Shown piece by piece: positions 1-5,942 of a DNA stretch of 5,942 nucleotides. A program made the translations under genes and the position numbers. Each line of letters begins with the position of its first letter. The first letter of the stretch is position 1. Source of the stretch: Thermoplasmata archaeon (lineage in GTDB: Archaea > Thermoplasmatota > Thermoplasmata > Lutacidiplasmatales > UBA184); contig JAKIWU010000084.1 of assembly GCA_022749905.1 (NCBI GenBank), positions 1-5,942 on the forward strand, written 5' to 3'. The notes below the pieces were generated by a model. It saw only the letters and a program-made list of their open reading frames with translations, made no database searches and was not told the origin of the DNA.

Positions 1-432
1 ACGACCCACTACCTCGACGAAGCGGACCAGCTCTGCGATCGGATCGCCATCATCGATCACGGAAAGATCGTTGCCTCGGGCACTCCGACGGAACTGAAAA
101 GCCGGCTTGGTGGGGACGTGATCACGCTGAGCACGACCGGGTCCGAAACCGACCTGACGGGGACCGTGCAGGCCCTGCCCGGGGTGGGCGCGGTCCAGCG
201 CCAGGACGGGACCTACCGGATCAAGAGCTCGAACGGTGAGACGCTGATCCCGGGTCTGGTCCAAGTGTTTGCGAGCTCGGGAGTCCGGCTCGCCAGCGTC
301 TCCCTGAAGCGCCCGAGCCTCGACGAAGTCTTCCTCGAATTCACCGGACGTGCCTTCCGAGAGGACGAGGGCCCCACGCCCACCGATCGCGCCGTGATGA
401 TGCGCCGCTTCCAGGCGCGGGCGAAACGCTGA
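1..432 (+). CDS. ABC transporter ATP-binding protein, DrrA/NodI-like (C-terminal part, 5' end outside window)
   Basis: Frame 1 is open from the first base to TGA at 430-432, giving 143 residues of the C-terminal part. Visible residues 3-9 (HYLDEAD) carry the switch (H-loop) histidine that follows the Walker B strand in ABC ATPases. They are followed by the usual RIAIIDHGKIVASGTP stretch, typical of drug and polysaccharide export ATPases. From about residue 37 comes the C-terminal accessory domain of the DrrA/CcmA subgroup (DUF4162-like), ending in the signature SLDEVFLEFTGR at 106-117. Walker A, Q-loop and LSGGQ signature must lie left of the window. By family knowledge it hydrolyses ATP at the cytoplasmic membrane face to drive its partner permease. 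The next gene overlaps its stop codon (TGATG), so the two are co-translated. The substrate cannot be read from sequence; 'daunorubicin resistance' is only a family label. Confidence 0.95.
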   Translation, partial: TTHYLDEADQLCDRIAIIDHGKIVASGTPTELKSRLGGDVITLSTTGSETDLTGTVQALPGVGAVQRQDGTYRIKSSNGETLIPGLVQVFASSGVRLASVSLKRPSLDEVFLEFTGRAFREDEGPTPTDRAVMMRRFQARAKR

Positions 433-1268
433 TGCTCCGAGCCCTCCAAGTCCTGACGCGGCGAGAACTCCTCCGTCTCCGGCGGAACCCGCAGGCGATC
501 CTTACCGGCCTGCTCCTGCCGATCCTCTACCTTCTCCTGTTCGGGCAAGCGTTCAACCTCGGCCGCCTGTTCACGTCGAGCCCAGGGGGGGCCGCGTACC
601 TCCGCCTCGCACTGTTGGGGGCGCCGAACTACTTCTCCTACTTCTCCGTCGGGATGGTGGGATTCGTCGCGGTCACCGCGACCCTCTTCACCGGGGCGAA
701 CGTCATCTTCGACAAGCTGTTCGGGATCCTGAAACGGATCACCGCCACCTCGGCCCCGGCGTCGGCGATCTTCGGAGCGCGCCTCCTCGCGGGCGCGTTG
801 CAGCCGATCCTGCTCGCGTTGTTCGTCCTCGGACTTGCGATCGGACTCGGGCACGTGGGCGGCCTCAGCGGCCTCGACGTCACGAGCTCGGTCACCGTGG
901 TGGGGGCCCTCGAGATCCTCGTCGCCATCACCCTGCTCGCCGTGATGTTCACCTCGCTCTTCGTCTCGATGGGATTCGTCTTCGAGCAGCCGCAGACCTA
1001 CTTTGCGGCCGTCAACGCGCTCAACCTTCCGGTGCTGTTCACGTCGGATGCCCTCTACCCGTGGGGCACGATGCCCCCTTGGCTCCAGAACATCGCCACC
1101 TACAATCCGGTCACGCTCACGGTCAGCGTCATGCGGGAGAACCTGTTCCCCCCGGACCTCTACCCCCATCCTGCCTGGGTGTATCTCGGGGGCCTCGCGG
1201 TGTGGGCCGCCGTCATGATCGCCATCGCGATCCTTCTCGTCCACCGCGCCCTCGCCCCCAAGAAGTGA
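432..1268 (+). CDS. ABC-2 type transporter permease
   Basis: This is a 278-residue integral membrane protein, the normal length for an ABC-2 exporter permease. A basic cytoplasmic N-terminus (RRELLRLRRNP, 10-20) precedes the first membrane span (about 22-43). Further hydrophobic spans lie at about 70-92, 117-140, 155-184 and 247-271, with a shorter hydrophobic stretch near 192-204, giving about six segments. The motif YNPVTLTVSVMRENLF (224-239), before the last span, matches the conserved NP(L/V)T...R region of ABC2_membrane proteins. The ATG at 432 shares its A with the TGA of the ATPase gene, and I see no Shine-Dalgarno sequence, so translation probably depends on coupling. Its inferred role is as the membrane half of an ATP-driven exporter, a dimer paired with two copies of the upstream ATPase. 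The substrate is unknown. No further operon member follows; the aconitase gene has its own promoter-like box. Confidence 0.95.
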   Translation: MLRALQVLTRRELLRLRRNPQAILTGLLLPILYLLLFGQAFNLGRLFTSSPGGAAYLRLALLGAPNYFSYFSVGMVGFVAVTATLFTGANVIFDKLFGILKRITATSAPASAIFGARLLAGALQPILLALFVLGLAIGLGHVGGLSGLDVTSSVTVVGALEILVAITLLAVMFTSLFVSMGFVFEQPQTYFAAVNALNLPVLFTSDALYPWGTMPPWLQNIATYNPVTLTVSVMRENLFPPDLYPHPAWVYLGGLAVWAAVMIAIAILLVHRALAPKK

Positions 1269-1276
1269 ACCGGTTC
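1267..1276. repeat. 10-bp perfect palindrome at the permease stop codon
   Basis: GAACCGGTTC is its own reverse complement and includes the last two bases of the permease TGA. The half-site CCGGTTC recurs at 1280-1286, one helical turn (10 bases) downstream. It could be a transcript-end hairpin nucleus or a protein-binding site upstream of the aconitase promoter. Palindromes of this size arise by chance in GC-rich DNA, so no function is claimed. Confidence 0.3.
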
Positions 1277-1344
1277 GCTCCGGTTCCGTCGGACCGCACG
1301 CACCGGACCGCCGCGAGGCTGGAGCGCTGCTCGCGCGCGGCTGG

Positions 1345-1351
1345 CGTTATG
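1345..1351 (+). promoter_or_regulatory. TATA-like box for the aconitase gene (probable leaderless promoter)
   Basis: CGTTATG sits in an otherwise very GC-rich 106-bp gap. Its central A (1349) is exactly 26 bases before the GTG start at 1375. Archaeal TATA boxes centre about 26-27 bases before the transcription start, so this spacing predicts a transcript beginning at or very near the GTG. No Shine-Dalgarno sequence precedes the GTG, which agrees with leaderless translation. The same seven bases occur at the same distance before the HIT gene on the other strand. By eye, TTAT occurs nowhere else in the window on either strand. No clear BRE purine stretch is seen just upstream here. Confidence 0.7.
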
Positions 1352-1374
1352 AATCCCGCCCGGCTCGGGCCGTC

Positions 1375-4059
1375 GTGAGCTCCGCGGACCCCCACACGTT
1401 CGCCGCGGAACTCGACGTGGGCGGCGAACGTTCGACGATCTATCGTCTCGACAGGATTCCGGGCCTCGACCCTGCGCGGCTTGCGCGGCGGCCGGCCACC
1501 GTCCGGATCCTCCTCGAAAACCTGCTGCGGCACGCGGCTCGGGGACTCGTCCCCACGTCGACCATCGTCGCGGTTGCCCACGGGGAGCGGACGGGAGAGC
1601 TTCCGTTCTTTCCGTCGCGCATCCTCCTCCAGGACTTCACCGGTGTTCCCGTGCTCGTCGACCTGAGCGCGGTCCGGGCAGCCGCGGCGGCCCGGGGTCT
1701 CGATGCGGACCGGGTCAACCCGGTGATCCCGGTCGATCTCATCATCGACCATTCGGTGCAGGTCGACAGCTTCGGCACCCGGCGTTCCCTCCTCGTCAAT
1801 CTCGACCGCGAATTCGAGAGGAATGGAGAGCGGTACGATTTCCTCCGGTGGGCCCAGAAGGGGTTCCGCCACCTTCGAGTGGTCCCGCCGGGCAATGGCA
1901 TCTGCCACCAGGTCAACCTCGAATTCCTTGCCTCGGTCGTGGACCGTCGAGCGGGCGATGGCGGATTCGAGGCCTTCCCCGATACCCTCGTCGGGACGGA
2001 TTCGCACACGACGATGGTGAACGGGGTCGGCGTCCTCGGCTGGGGCGTCGGCGGGATCGAGGCCGAGGCCGCGATGCTCGGGGAGCCATACTTCTTGCCC
2101 GAGATCCGCATGGTGGGGGTTCGGCTCATCGGGAAGCTCCCCGCGGGCGCCACGGCGACCGATCTCGTCCTCGCGATCACGCGGGCCCTGCGCGCGAGGG
2201 GGGTCGTGGACAAGTTCGTGGAATTCTTCGGGGCGGGCCTCGGCACCCTCTCGGTCCCCGACCGAGCCACCATCTCGAACATGTGTCCGGAGTATGGTGC
2301 CACCGCGGCGCTCTTCCCCATCGACAGCGCCACCACGGCGTACCTCGCAGGAACCGGACGCGACGCGGCCACGATCGCCCGTGTCGAAGCCTACGCCCGG
2401 GCGCAGGGCCTCTGGCACGACCCCTCCGCACCGGAAGCTGAGTTCCACGAGGTGATCGAGATCGATCTCGCCGCCATGGTGCCCACGGTCTCGGGGCCGA
2501 GAAATCCCGATGAGAGCACTCCGATCGCCCTCGCGCCGAAGTCCTTCCGGGACGCGGCAGGGGAGTACCGCCGCGCGCACCCGCGACGCACCACTCCGAC
2601 AGGGGTGCTCGACGTCCCGGACGGGTCGGTGGTGATCGCGGCGATCACGAGCTGCACGAACACGTCCAACCCTTCGGTGATGCTGGGCGCTGGACTCATC
2701 GCGCAGCGCGCGCGGGCGCGCGGGCTCTCCGTCCCGCACCATGTGAAAACGTCCATGGCGCCCGGATCGAAGGTCGTGACCGAATACCTCGAGCGCGCCG
2801 GGCTCCTGCGTCCCCTCGAGGAGCTCGGCTTCGAGGTGGTCGGGTACGGCTGCACGACCTGCATCGGCAACAGCGGCCCTCTGCCGCCCGAGGTCGCGAA
2901 GGCGGTCGAGGCTACCGACGGCTATGTGGCCGCCGTCCTCAGCGGAAATCGCAATTTCGAAGCGCGCATCCACAACCAGGTCCGTGCGAACTACCTCGCC
3001 TCCCCGATGCTCGTGGTGGCCTACGCGCTCGCGGGTCGGATCGACGTCGATCTCACGCGGGAACCGCTCGGGACAGCGGACGGAGGGGCGCCGGTCTATC
3101 TCCGGGACCTCTGGCCGTCGGACGAAGAGATCCGGACGCTCGCGGAGTCCGCGCTCCATCCCGGGCTTTTTCGGGAGAAGTACGCCCACATCACGGAAGG
3201 AGATGCGCATTGGGAAGCGCTCCGTGCCGCGGCCGGTGGAGCAGGCTACCGATGGGACCCTGCGTCCACGTACCTCCGACTCCCGCCCTATTTCGACCTC
3301 GCTGCGCCCGCGGCGCCCGACTCTTCCGGCGCGATCGTGCGAGACGCCCGCGTGCTCGCCTTCCTCGGGGACCGGGTCTCGACCGACCACATCTCCCCCG
3401 CGGGGGAGATCCCGGCGGAGAGCCCTGCCGGCCAGTACCTCATCGCCCAGGGCGTTGCGCCGGTGGACTTCAACACCTATGGAACGCGGCGCGGGAATCA
3501 CGAGGTCCTGATCCGCGGAACGTTCGCCAACGTCCGGCTTCGCAACGTCCTCGCGGGGGGGCGAGAAGGAGGGTTCACGGTGCACCTCCCCTCGAAGGAC
3601 CCCATGACGATCTTCGACGCTGCAGAACGGTACCGCACCGAGAACGTACCTCTCGTCGTGCTCGCCGGCGCGAACTACGGCCAGGGAAGCTCCCGCGACT
3701 GGGCGGCCAAGGGCCCGCGCCTCCTCGGGGTCCAGGCTGTGATCGCCAAGAGCTTCGAGCGCATCCACCGGGGGAATCTCGTCGGCATGGGCGTTCTGCC
3801 CGTCGAGTTCAAGCCGGGAGAAGGCGCGGCCGAGCTCGGGCTTACGGGGAGCGAGATCTACACCATCGGCTGTACGTCCGGAGGCGCCCTCGAACCCGGG
3901 TGCGACCTCGAGGTCCGTACCCAGGGGCCCGTTGGGAAGGTCTGCACGTTCCTCGCACGCTGCCGGATCGACTCGCCCATCGAACTCGCGTACTATCGGA
4001 CCGGCGGCATCTTGCCGTACGTCCTCGGCCGGGTGGCGGCCCCAGCTCGCGCCGGCTAG
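1375..4059 (+). CDS. acnA: Aconitate hydratase, AcnA/IRP type
   Basis: This 894-residue protein is full length for monomeric AcnA-type aconitase, which interconverts citrate and isocitrate via cis-aconitate in the cytoplasmic TCA cycle using a [4Fe-4S] cluster. The three cluster cysteines are present: Cys427 in SCTNTSNPS, and Cys493 and Cys496 in GCTTCIGNSGP. Other family blocks appear in order: LLQDFTGVP near the N-terminus, IDHSVQVD, GTDSHTTMVNG (207-217), WGVGGIEAEAAMLGEP, SGNRNFEARIH (523-533), then the swivel domain with STDHISPAGEIP (669-680), YGTRRGNHE and YGQGSSRDWAAKGP (768-781, catalytic serine loop with Arg774). The GTG at 1375 is chosen because the family alignment begins close to it, no upstream in-frame ATG exists, and a TATA-like box lies 26 bases before it. 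It is transcribed alone and converges on the MEMO gene 12 bases downstream. All catalytic motifs are intact. Whether it also binds RNA cannot be told. Confidence 0.98.
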   Translation: MSSADPHTFAAELDVGGERSTIYRLDRIPGLDPARLARRPATVRILLENLLRHAARGLVPTSTIVAVAHGERTGELPFFPSRILLQDFTGVPVLVDLSAVRAAAAARGLDADRVNPVIPVDLIIDHSVQVDSFGTRRSLLVNLDREFERNGERYDFLRWAQKGFRHLRVVPPGNGICHQVNLEFLASVVDRRAGDGGFEAFPDTLVGTDSHTTMVNGVGVLGWGVGGIEAEAAMLGEPYFLPEIRMVGVRLIGKLPAGATATDLVLAITRALRARGVVDKFVEFFGAGLGTLSVPDRATISNMCPEYGATAALFPIDSATTAYLAGTGRDAATIARVEAYARAQGLWHDPSAPEAEFHEVIEIDLAAMVPTVSGPRNPDESTPIALAPKSFRDAAGEYRRAHPRRTTPTGVLDVPDGSVVIAAITSCTNTSNPSVMLGAGLIAQRARARGLSVPHHVKTSMAPGSKVVTEYLERAGLLRPLEELGFEVVGYGCTTCIGNSGPLPPEVAKAVEATDGYVAAVLSGNRNFEARIHNQVRANYLASPMLVVAYALAGRIDVDLTREPLGTADGGAPVYLRDLWPSDEEIRTLAESALHPGLFREKYAHITEGDAHWEALRAAAGGAGYRWDPASTYLRLPPYFDLAAPAAPDSSGAIVRDARVLAFLGDRVSTDHISPAGEIPAESPAGQYLIAQGVAPVDFNTYGTRRGNHEVLIRGTFANVRLRNVLAGGREGGFTVHLPSKDPMTIFDAAERYRTENVPLVVLAGANYGQGSSRDWAAKGPRLLGVQAVIAKSFERIHRGNLVGMGVLPVEFKPGEGAAELGLTGSEIYTIGCTSGGALEPGCDLEVRTQGPVGKVCTFLARCRIDSPIELAYYRTGGILPYVLGRVAAPARAG

Positions 4060-4084
4060 GGCGAAGCGCGGCTACGCGCTCGCC
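4060..4084. terminator. Hairpin between convergent acnA and MEMO genes
   Basis: Immediately after the acnA TAG, bases 4065-4070 (AGCGCG) pair with 4075-4080 (CGCGCT) around a GCTA loop. After one bulged A (4064), 4060-4063 (GGCG) pair with 4081-4084 (CGCC), giving about ten base pairs. The MEMO stop codon (4072-4074 on the minus strand) lies in the loop, so the structure would form in both convergent transcripts. No T tract follows on either side, so it does not look like a classical intrinsic terminator. A role in RNA 3' end definition or in separating the two transcripts is inferred only. Confidence 0.35.
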
Positions 4085-4935
4085 TTCGGGATCGGGACCG
4101 CGGATCGGAGGAGGAGCGAGGCATAGCCGACCACCTCGCCCATCGCGGCCGCCTCCCCGGAGTGACCCCAGCCCAGATCGACCGCCTCGAGCGGTTCGTC
4201 GGCAAGGGCCGCGAGGAGGACCGTCGTGGGCGCGAGCCCGCACATCGAGATCCGTTCGCGCGCCACCGTCTGGTACAGGGCCTCGGCGTCCCGCGCCCGG
4301 ATCCGCTCGATCGCGAGACCGTCCAACCGTCGCGCCGTCTCCGCGGGAACATAGTGGGAGAAATCGGTCGATGCGATCAGGAGGACGTCCCGTCCACGGA
4401 TCGCCGAGCGAACGATGTCGGCGATCTGCCGGAGCTGCTCGTAGGGACCGAACCGCACCTGCAGCGCCGCGATGCGGGGGGCGGGCTCGACGTACTGCAG
4501 GAACGGGAGCTCGACCTCGAGCGAGTGCTCCGACGCCTGCGCATGCTCGTCGATCGTGATCGGAGCACGCGCGAGGGCCCGGACGAGCTCGTGGTCGACC
4601 GGGACGATCCCGAGAGGCGTCGCCCAAGGGCGGTCCGACAGAGCTCCCGGTCCCCCGTTCCCGTGGTGATCGACGCCGAGGAGAAGGACCGTTGACGGGG
4701 AGCGCTCCTCGGAAAGGGCATAGAACGCCCGCGCCGCGATGGCGCCGGAGTACTGGAACCCAGCGTGCGGGACGACGGCTGCGCGGATCCGTCGCTCCAG
4801 AGATCGGTGGCGCGGAGGGAGGCGGCCCGGTCCTCGGGGATCGGTGAAGCAACCCTCGACCTGATGCGCGAGCTTCGCCCCGTCCGCCTCGTAGAACTGG
4901 CCCGCGACGGCGGGAGGGCGCGGAGCGGTCGCCAT
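4072..4935 (-). CDS. amrB: MEMO family protein (AmmeMemoRadiSam system protein B)
   Basis: This 287-residue protein has the typical MEMO length and begins with the family's opening PAVAGQFYEAD (8-18). The putative metal-site residues known from human MEMO1 are all visible: His57 in PHAGFQYSG (56-64), the His90-His91 pair in LLLGVDHHG, and Cys232 in SMCGLAPTT. Also conserved are EHSLEVELPFLQY (136-148) and STDFSHY (189-195). The fold is related to extradiol dioxygenases, and copper or iron binding and redox activity have been described for the family; the cellular reaction in archaea is not established. The ATG at 4935 is chosen because conserved sequence starts a few residues later. A longer reading upstream would run through the HIT gene in another frame. 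It lies 5 bases after the HIT stop, with GAGG (4939-4942 on the minus strand) as a weak ribosome site, so the two are probably co-transcribed. Its usual AMMECR1 and radical SAM partners are not in the window. Confidence 0.95.
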   Translation of the reverse strand: MATAPRPPAVAGQFYEADGAKLAHQVEGCFTDPRGPGRLPPRHRSLERRIRAAVVPHAGFQYSGAIAARAFYALSEERSPSTVLLLGVDHHGNGGPGALSDRPWATPLGIVPVDHELVRALARAPITIDEHAQASEHSLEVELPFLQYVEPAPRIAALQVRFGPYEQLRQIADIVRSAIRGRDVLLIASTDFSHYVPAETARRLDGLAIERIRARDAEALYQTVARERISMCGLAPTTVLLAALADEPLEAVDLGWGHSGEAAAMGEVVGYASLLLRSAVPIPKASA

Positions 4936-4940
4936 CGGCC

Positions 4941-5363
4941 TCAGGGCGCGCCCAGGAGGCTGACGAGAGCGCGGCCCTCGGTATCGTCGAGCCGCACTCT
5001 CGGATGGACGGCGAACGGGTTCTCCTCGCTGTAGCGGGGGATGATGTGGACGTGCAGGTGAAAGACCACCTGTCCGGCGAGCGTTCCTTGGTTCACCGAG
5101 ACGTGATAGTGGCGGGACAGCCGGTCCACGCGTCGACACACGTTCGAGATCGCGCGGAGGAACTCCGCGTACTCGGCTTCCGGAAGGTCCGTCAGGCGAT
5201 CGACGTGGCGTCTCGGCACGACCAGCAGGTGGCCGCGCGTGTGAGGGTAGAGGTCGAGGAACGCGATCGCCTCGTCGTCCTCGTACACCACATGGGCGGG
5301 CTCTCGCTGATGCACGATGGCGCAGAAGATGCACCCGGGCTCCCCGCCCGATGGCGGTGGCAT
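4941..5363 (-). CDS. HIT (histidine triad) family nucleotide-binding protein
   Basis: This 140-residue protein is normal length for a HIT-domain hydrolase. The triad HLHVHI (His102, His104, His106) sits in QVVFHLHVHIIPRY, and His104 or His106 would be the nucleophilic/acid pair of the family; Asn91 and Gly97-Gln98 belong to the phosphate-binding loop. An N-terminal Cys11-x-x-Cys14 (CIFC), together with downstream histidines such as His53, resembles the zinc site of the HinT/Fhit-like archaeal and bacterial forms. DLYPHTRGHLLVVPRRH (37-53) is also diagnostic. HIT proteins hydrolyse or transfer nucleoside phosphoramidates, AMP-lysine or dinucleoside polyphosphates; which of these applies cannot be told. 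The ATG at 5363 has a TATA-like box 26 bases upstream and no Shine-Dalgarno sequence, suggesting a leaderless transcript. It is the first gene of a probable two-gene unit with the MEMO gene. Confidence 0.96.
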   Translation of the reverse strand: MPPPSGGEPGCIFCAIVHQREPAHVVYEDDEAIAFLDLYPHTRGHLLVVPRRHVDRLTDLPEAEYAEFLRAISNVCRRVDRLSRHYHVSVNQGTLAGQVVFHLHVHIIPRYSEENPFAVHPRVRLDDTEGRALVSLLGAP

Positions 5364-5364
5364 C

Positions 5365-5378
5365 GCGGGTTCACCCGC
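5365..5378. repeat. Inverted repeat between TATA box and HIT start codon
   Basis: GCGGGT (5365-5370) and ACCCGC (5373-5378) are perfect inverted arms around a 2-base spacer. They lie from 2 to 15 bases upstream of the HIT ATG, where RNA polymerase would sit. The position is suitable for an operator, but arms of six GC-rich bases are expected now and then by chance. Confidence 0.25.
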
Positions 5379-5386
5379 CCCGTCCG

Positions 5387-5393
5387 CATAACG
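5387..5393 (-). promoter_or_regulatory. TATA-like box for the HIT-MEMO unit (probable leaderless promoter)
   Basis: Read on the minus strand this is CGTTATG, identical to the box before the aconitase gene. Its central A (5389) is exactly 26 bases before the HIT ATG at 5363. Just upstream on the minus strand is AACGAAT, an A-containing purine-rich stretch at the position of an archaeal BRE. Spacing and lack of a Shine-Dalgarno sequence predict transcription starting at the ATG. The box is one of only two TTAT occurrences I can find on either strand. Confidence 0.7.
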
Positions 5394-5400
5394 ATTCGTT
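5390..5400. repeat. AACGA-n-TCGTT inverted repeat over the HIT promoter box
   Basis: AACGA (5390-5394) and TCGTT (5396-5400) are perfect inverted arms with one base between. The element covers the upstream part of the TATA-like box and the BRE position, so a bound protein would interfere with, or assist, TBP/TFB. It is relatively AT-rich for this window. Regulatory use is inferred from position only. Confidence 0.3.
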
Positions 5401-5509
5401 GCTGCGGCTCGAGGGTGCGCTTCGCGCGAACGCGCGCAGACCTCGCTGGGACCCGGGGGAGCGTCGACGAGCCGCAGTGGCCCAACGACAGGGGGCCTCG
5501 GCGGCCGGT

Positions 5510-5526
5510 TCGGTTGGTCTAACCGA
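5510..5526. repeat. Hairpin spanning the scpB stop codon
   Basis: TCGGTT (5510-5515) and AACCGA (5521-5526) are perfect inverted arms around a 5-base loop; the scpB TAG (5519-5521 on the minus strand) falls at the loop and arm edge. No T tract follows. It might mark the RNA 3' end of the scpB transcript, but a 6-bp stem is weak evidence. Confidence 0.25.
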
Positions 5527-5942
5527 TCGTGGGGGTGGTCTCGGGCTGCTCGACACTCGGCGGGGACACGGGGCCTTCGGCGGACGGAGGGGTGTCGGGG
5601 GCTGGGCCGGCGGGGGTCTCGACGCCGAGCTTGCGCTCGAGGAAGCGACGGATCTCTTCCGGGCGGGTGGAGGCGATCCCGAACTGCTCGGCGAAGCGAT
5701 GGGTCGTCGTGAGCTCGACGGTCGCACCCTTCGGCTCCGCGTGGACGAAGCTCGCGTCCCGGAGCTTCTGGACCTCATCGTAGGCGGTCTCCCCCATCAT
5801 GCGCACGAGACGGCTCTGGAGGATCGGCTGGTGGTAGGCGATGAGCGTGAGGGTCTTCAGGGTCCTCGGGGCCATGTCGACGGGCGTGAGCGGCTGCGCC
5901 CCGGGCACGAACGGCTCCCTCAGCTGGAGCGCGAACCGGTCG
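5519..5942 (-). CDS. scpB: Segregation and condensation protein B (C-terminal part, 5' end outside window)
   Basis: The minus-strand frame is open from the window edge (first full codon 5941-5939) to TAG at 5521-5519, giving 140 residues. Window residues 2-39 read RFALQLREPF, then LTPVDMAPRTLKTL, then LIAYHQPI. This is the start of the second winged-helix domain of ScpB, whose hallmark is LETLAIIAY(R/K)QPI. The wing and final helix follow, with TTHRFAEQFGI (about 91-101) matching the typical Y.TT..FL..FGL ending. A GTG at 5908 could be read as a start, but the homology continues upstream of it, so the gene runs off the right edge. ScpB dimers bind the kleisin ScpA and SMC to organise and segregate the chromosome. 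The last 30 or so residues are a Pro/Thr/Glu/Ser-rich, probably disordered tail beyond the folded domain. ScpA would be expected just upstream, outside the window. Confidence 0.93.
   Translation of the reverse strand, partial: DRFALQLREPFVPGAQPLTPVDMAPRTLKTLTLIAYHQPILQSRLVRMMGETAYDEVQKLRDASFVHAEPKGATVELTTTHRFAEQFGIASTRPEEIRRFLERKLGVETPAGPAPDTPPSAEGPVSPPSVEQPETTPTIG

Noticed and set aside
213..1244. A 343-codon open frame antisense to the ABC exporter genes
   Set aside because: It is extremely charged and low in complexity, and mirrors the permease and ATPase codons. It has no start signal or family motif.
1349..1378. A 9-codon upstream reading frame (MNPARLGPS) ending GTGA over the acnA start, resembling a leader peptide
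   Set aside because: Its ATG lies inside the TATA-like box, upstream of the predicted transcription start, so it would not be transcribed from that promoter. There is no run of regulatory codons and no attenuator structure.
1213..3768. An 851-codon open frame antisense to the aconitase gene
   Set aside because: The translation is Arg/Asp/Glu/Gly-rich, low in hydrophobics, and matches no family I recognise. It is the mirror of a real gene with GC-biased third positions. The opposite strand encodes an unambiguous full-length aconitase.
3210..4559. A 449-codon plus-strand frame across the acnA end and the MEMO gene
   Set aside because: It is Arg/Pro/Gly-rich and crosses two genes whose identities are certain from conserved motifs; it is a GC-driven shadow.
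4936..5334. N-terminal extension of the MEMO reading frame to 5334
   Set aside because: The extension overlaps the HIT gene in another frame, is Arg/Pro-rich, and adds nothing to the MEMO family. The ATG at 4935 fits the family start.
5906..5908. GTG at 5908 (minus strand) as the scpB start
   Set aside because: Residues upstream of it up to the window edge continue the ScpB homology, and the protein would lack its first winged-helix domain. The gene is cut by the window, not short.
1..5942. CRISPR array, tRNA/rRNA, insertion sequence, phage or defence genes
   Set aside because: No spaced direct repeats, tRNA-like cloverleaf arms, transposase motifs or terminal repeats were seen; coding sequence of housekeeping families covers nearly the whole window.

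Overview
This is a GC-rich window with densely packed genes, and the best reading is an archaeal chromosome, most likely a high-GC member of the Thermoplasmatota. That placement is inferred from gene content and promoter layout, not from any search. Four things support it: an AcnA-type aconitase, a MEMO-family protein, ScpB, and two genes that each carry a TATA-like CGTTATG box exactly 26 bases upstream of the start codon with no Shine-Dalgarno sequence. That last pattern is expected of leaderless archaeal transcripts. A bacterial origin cannot be strictly excluded.

Layout, left to right. Plus strand, 1-1268: the C-terminal part of a DrrA/NodI-type ABC ATPase, translationally coupled by a TGATG overlap to an ABC-2 membrane permease. 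Together they form one exporter operon that starts outside the window. Plus strand, 1375-4059: a complete aconitate hydratase gene (GTG start) with its own TATA-like box. Minus strand, 5363 down to 4072: a two-gene unit of a HIT-family nucleotide-binding protein followed 5 bases later by a MEMO/AmrB-family protein. It converges on the aconitase gene with only 12 bases between stop codons, and a hairpin spans that junction. Minus strand, 5942 to 5519: the C-terminal part of ScpB, a partner of the SMC chromosome-organising complex, running in from the right edge.

The genes do not form one pathway. They are a housekeeping neighbourhood: small-molecule export, TCA-cycle citrate/isocitrate interconversion, nucleotide hydrolysis or transfer (HIT), a probable metal-dependent redox protein (MEMO), and chromosome segregation. 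I see no tRNA, rRNA, CRISPR array, insertion sequence or phage gene. There is no stretch over 300 bases without a gene; the two larger gaps (1269-1374 and 5364-5518) hold the promoters and small inverted repeats.

I found no convincing undescribed system. The most informative non-coding signal is the pair of identical CGTTATG boxes at identical distance from two divergently placed start codons. The next is a set of inverted repeats overlapping or abutting the stop codons, which may be chance in DNA this GC-rich.
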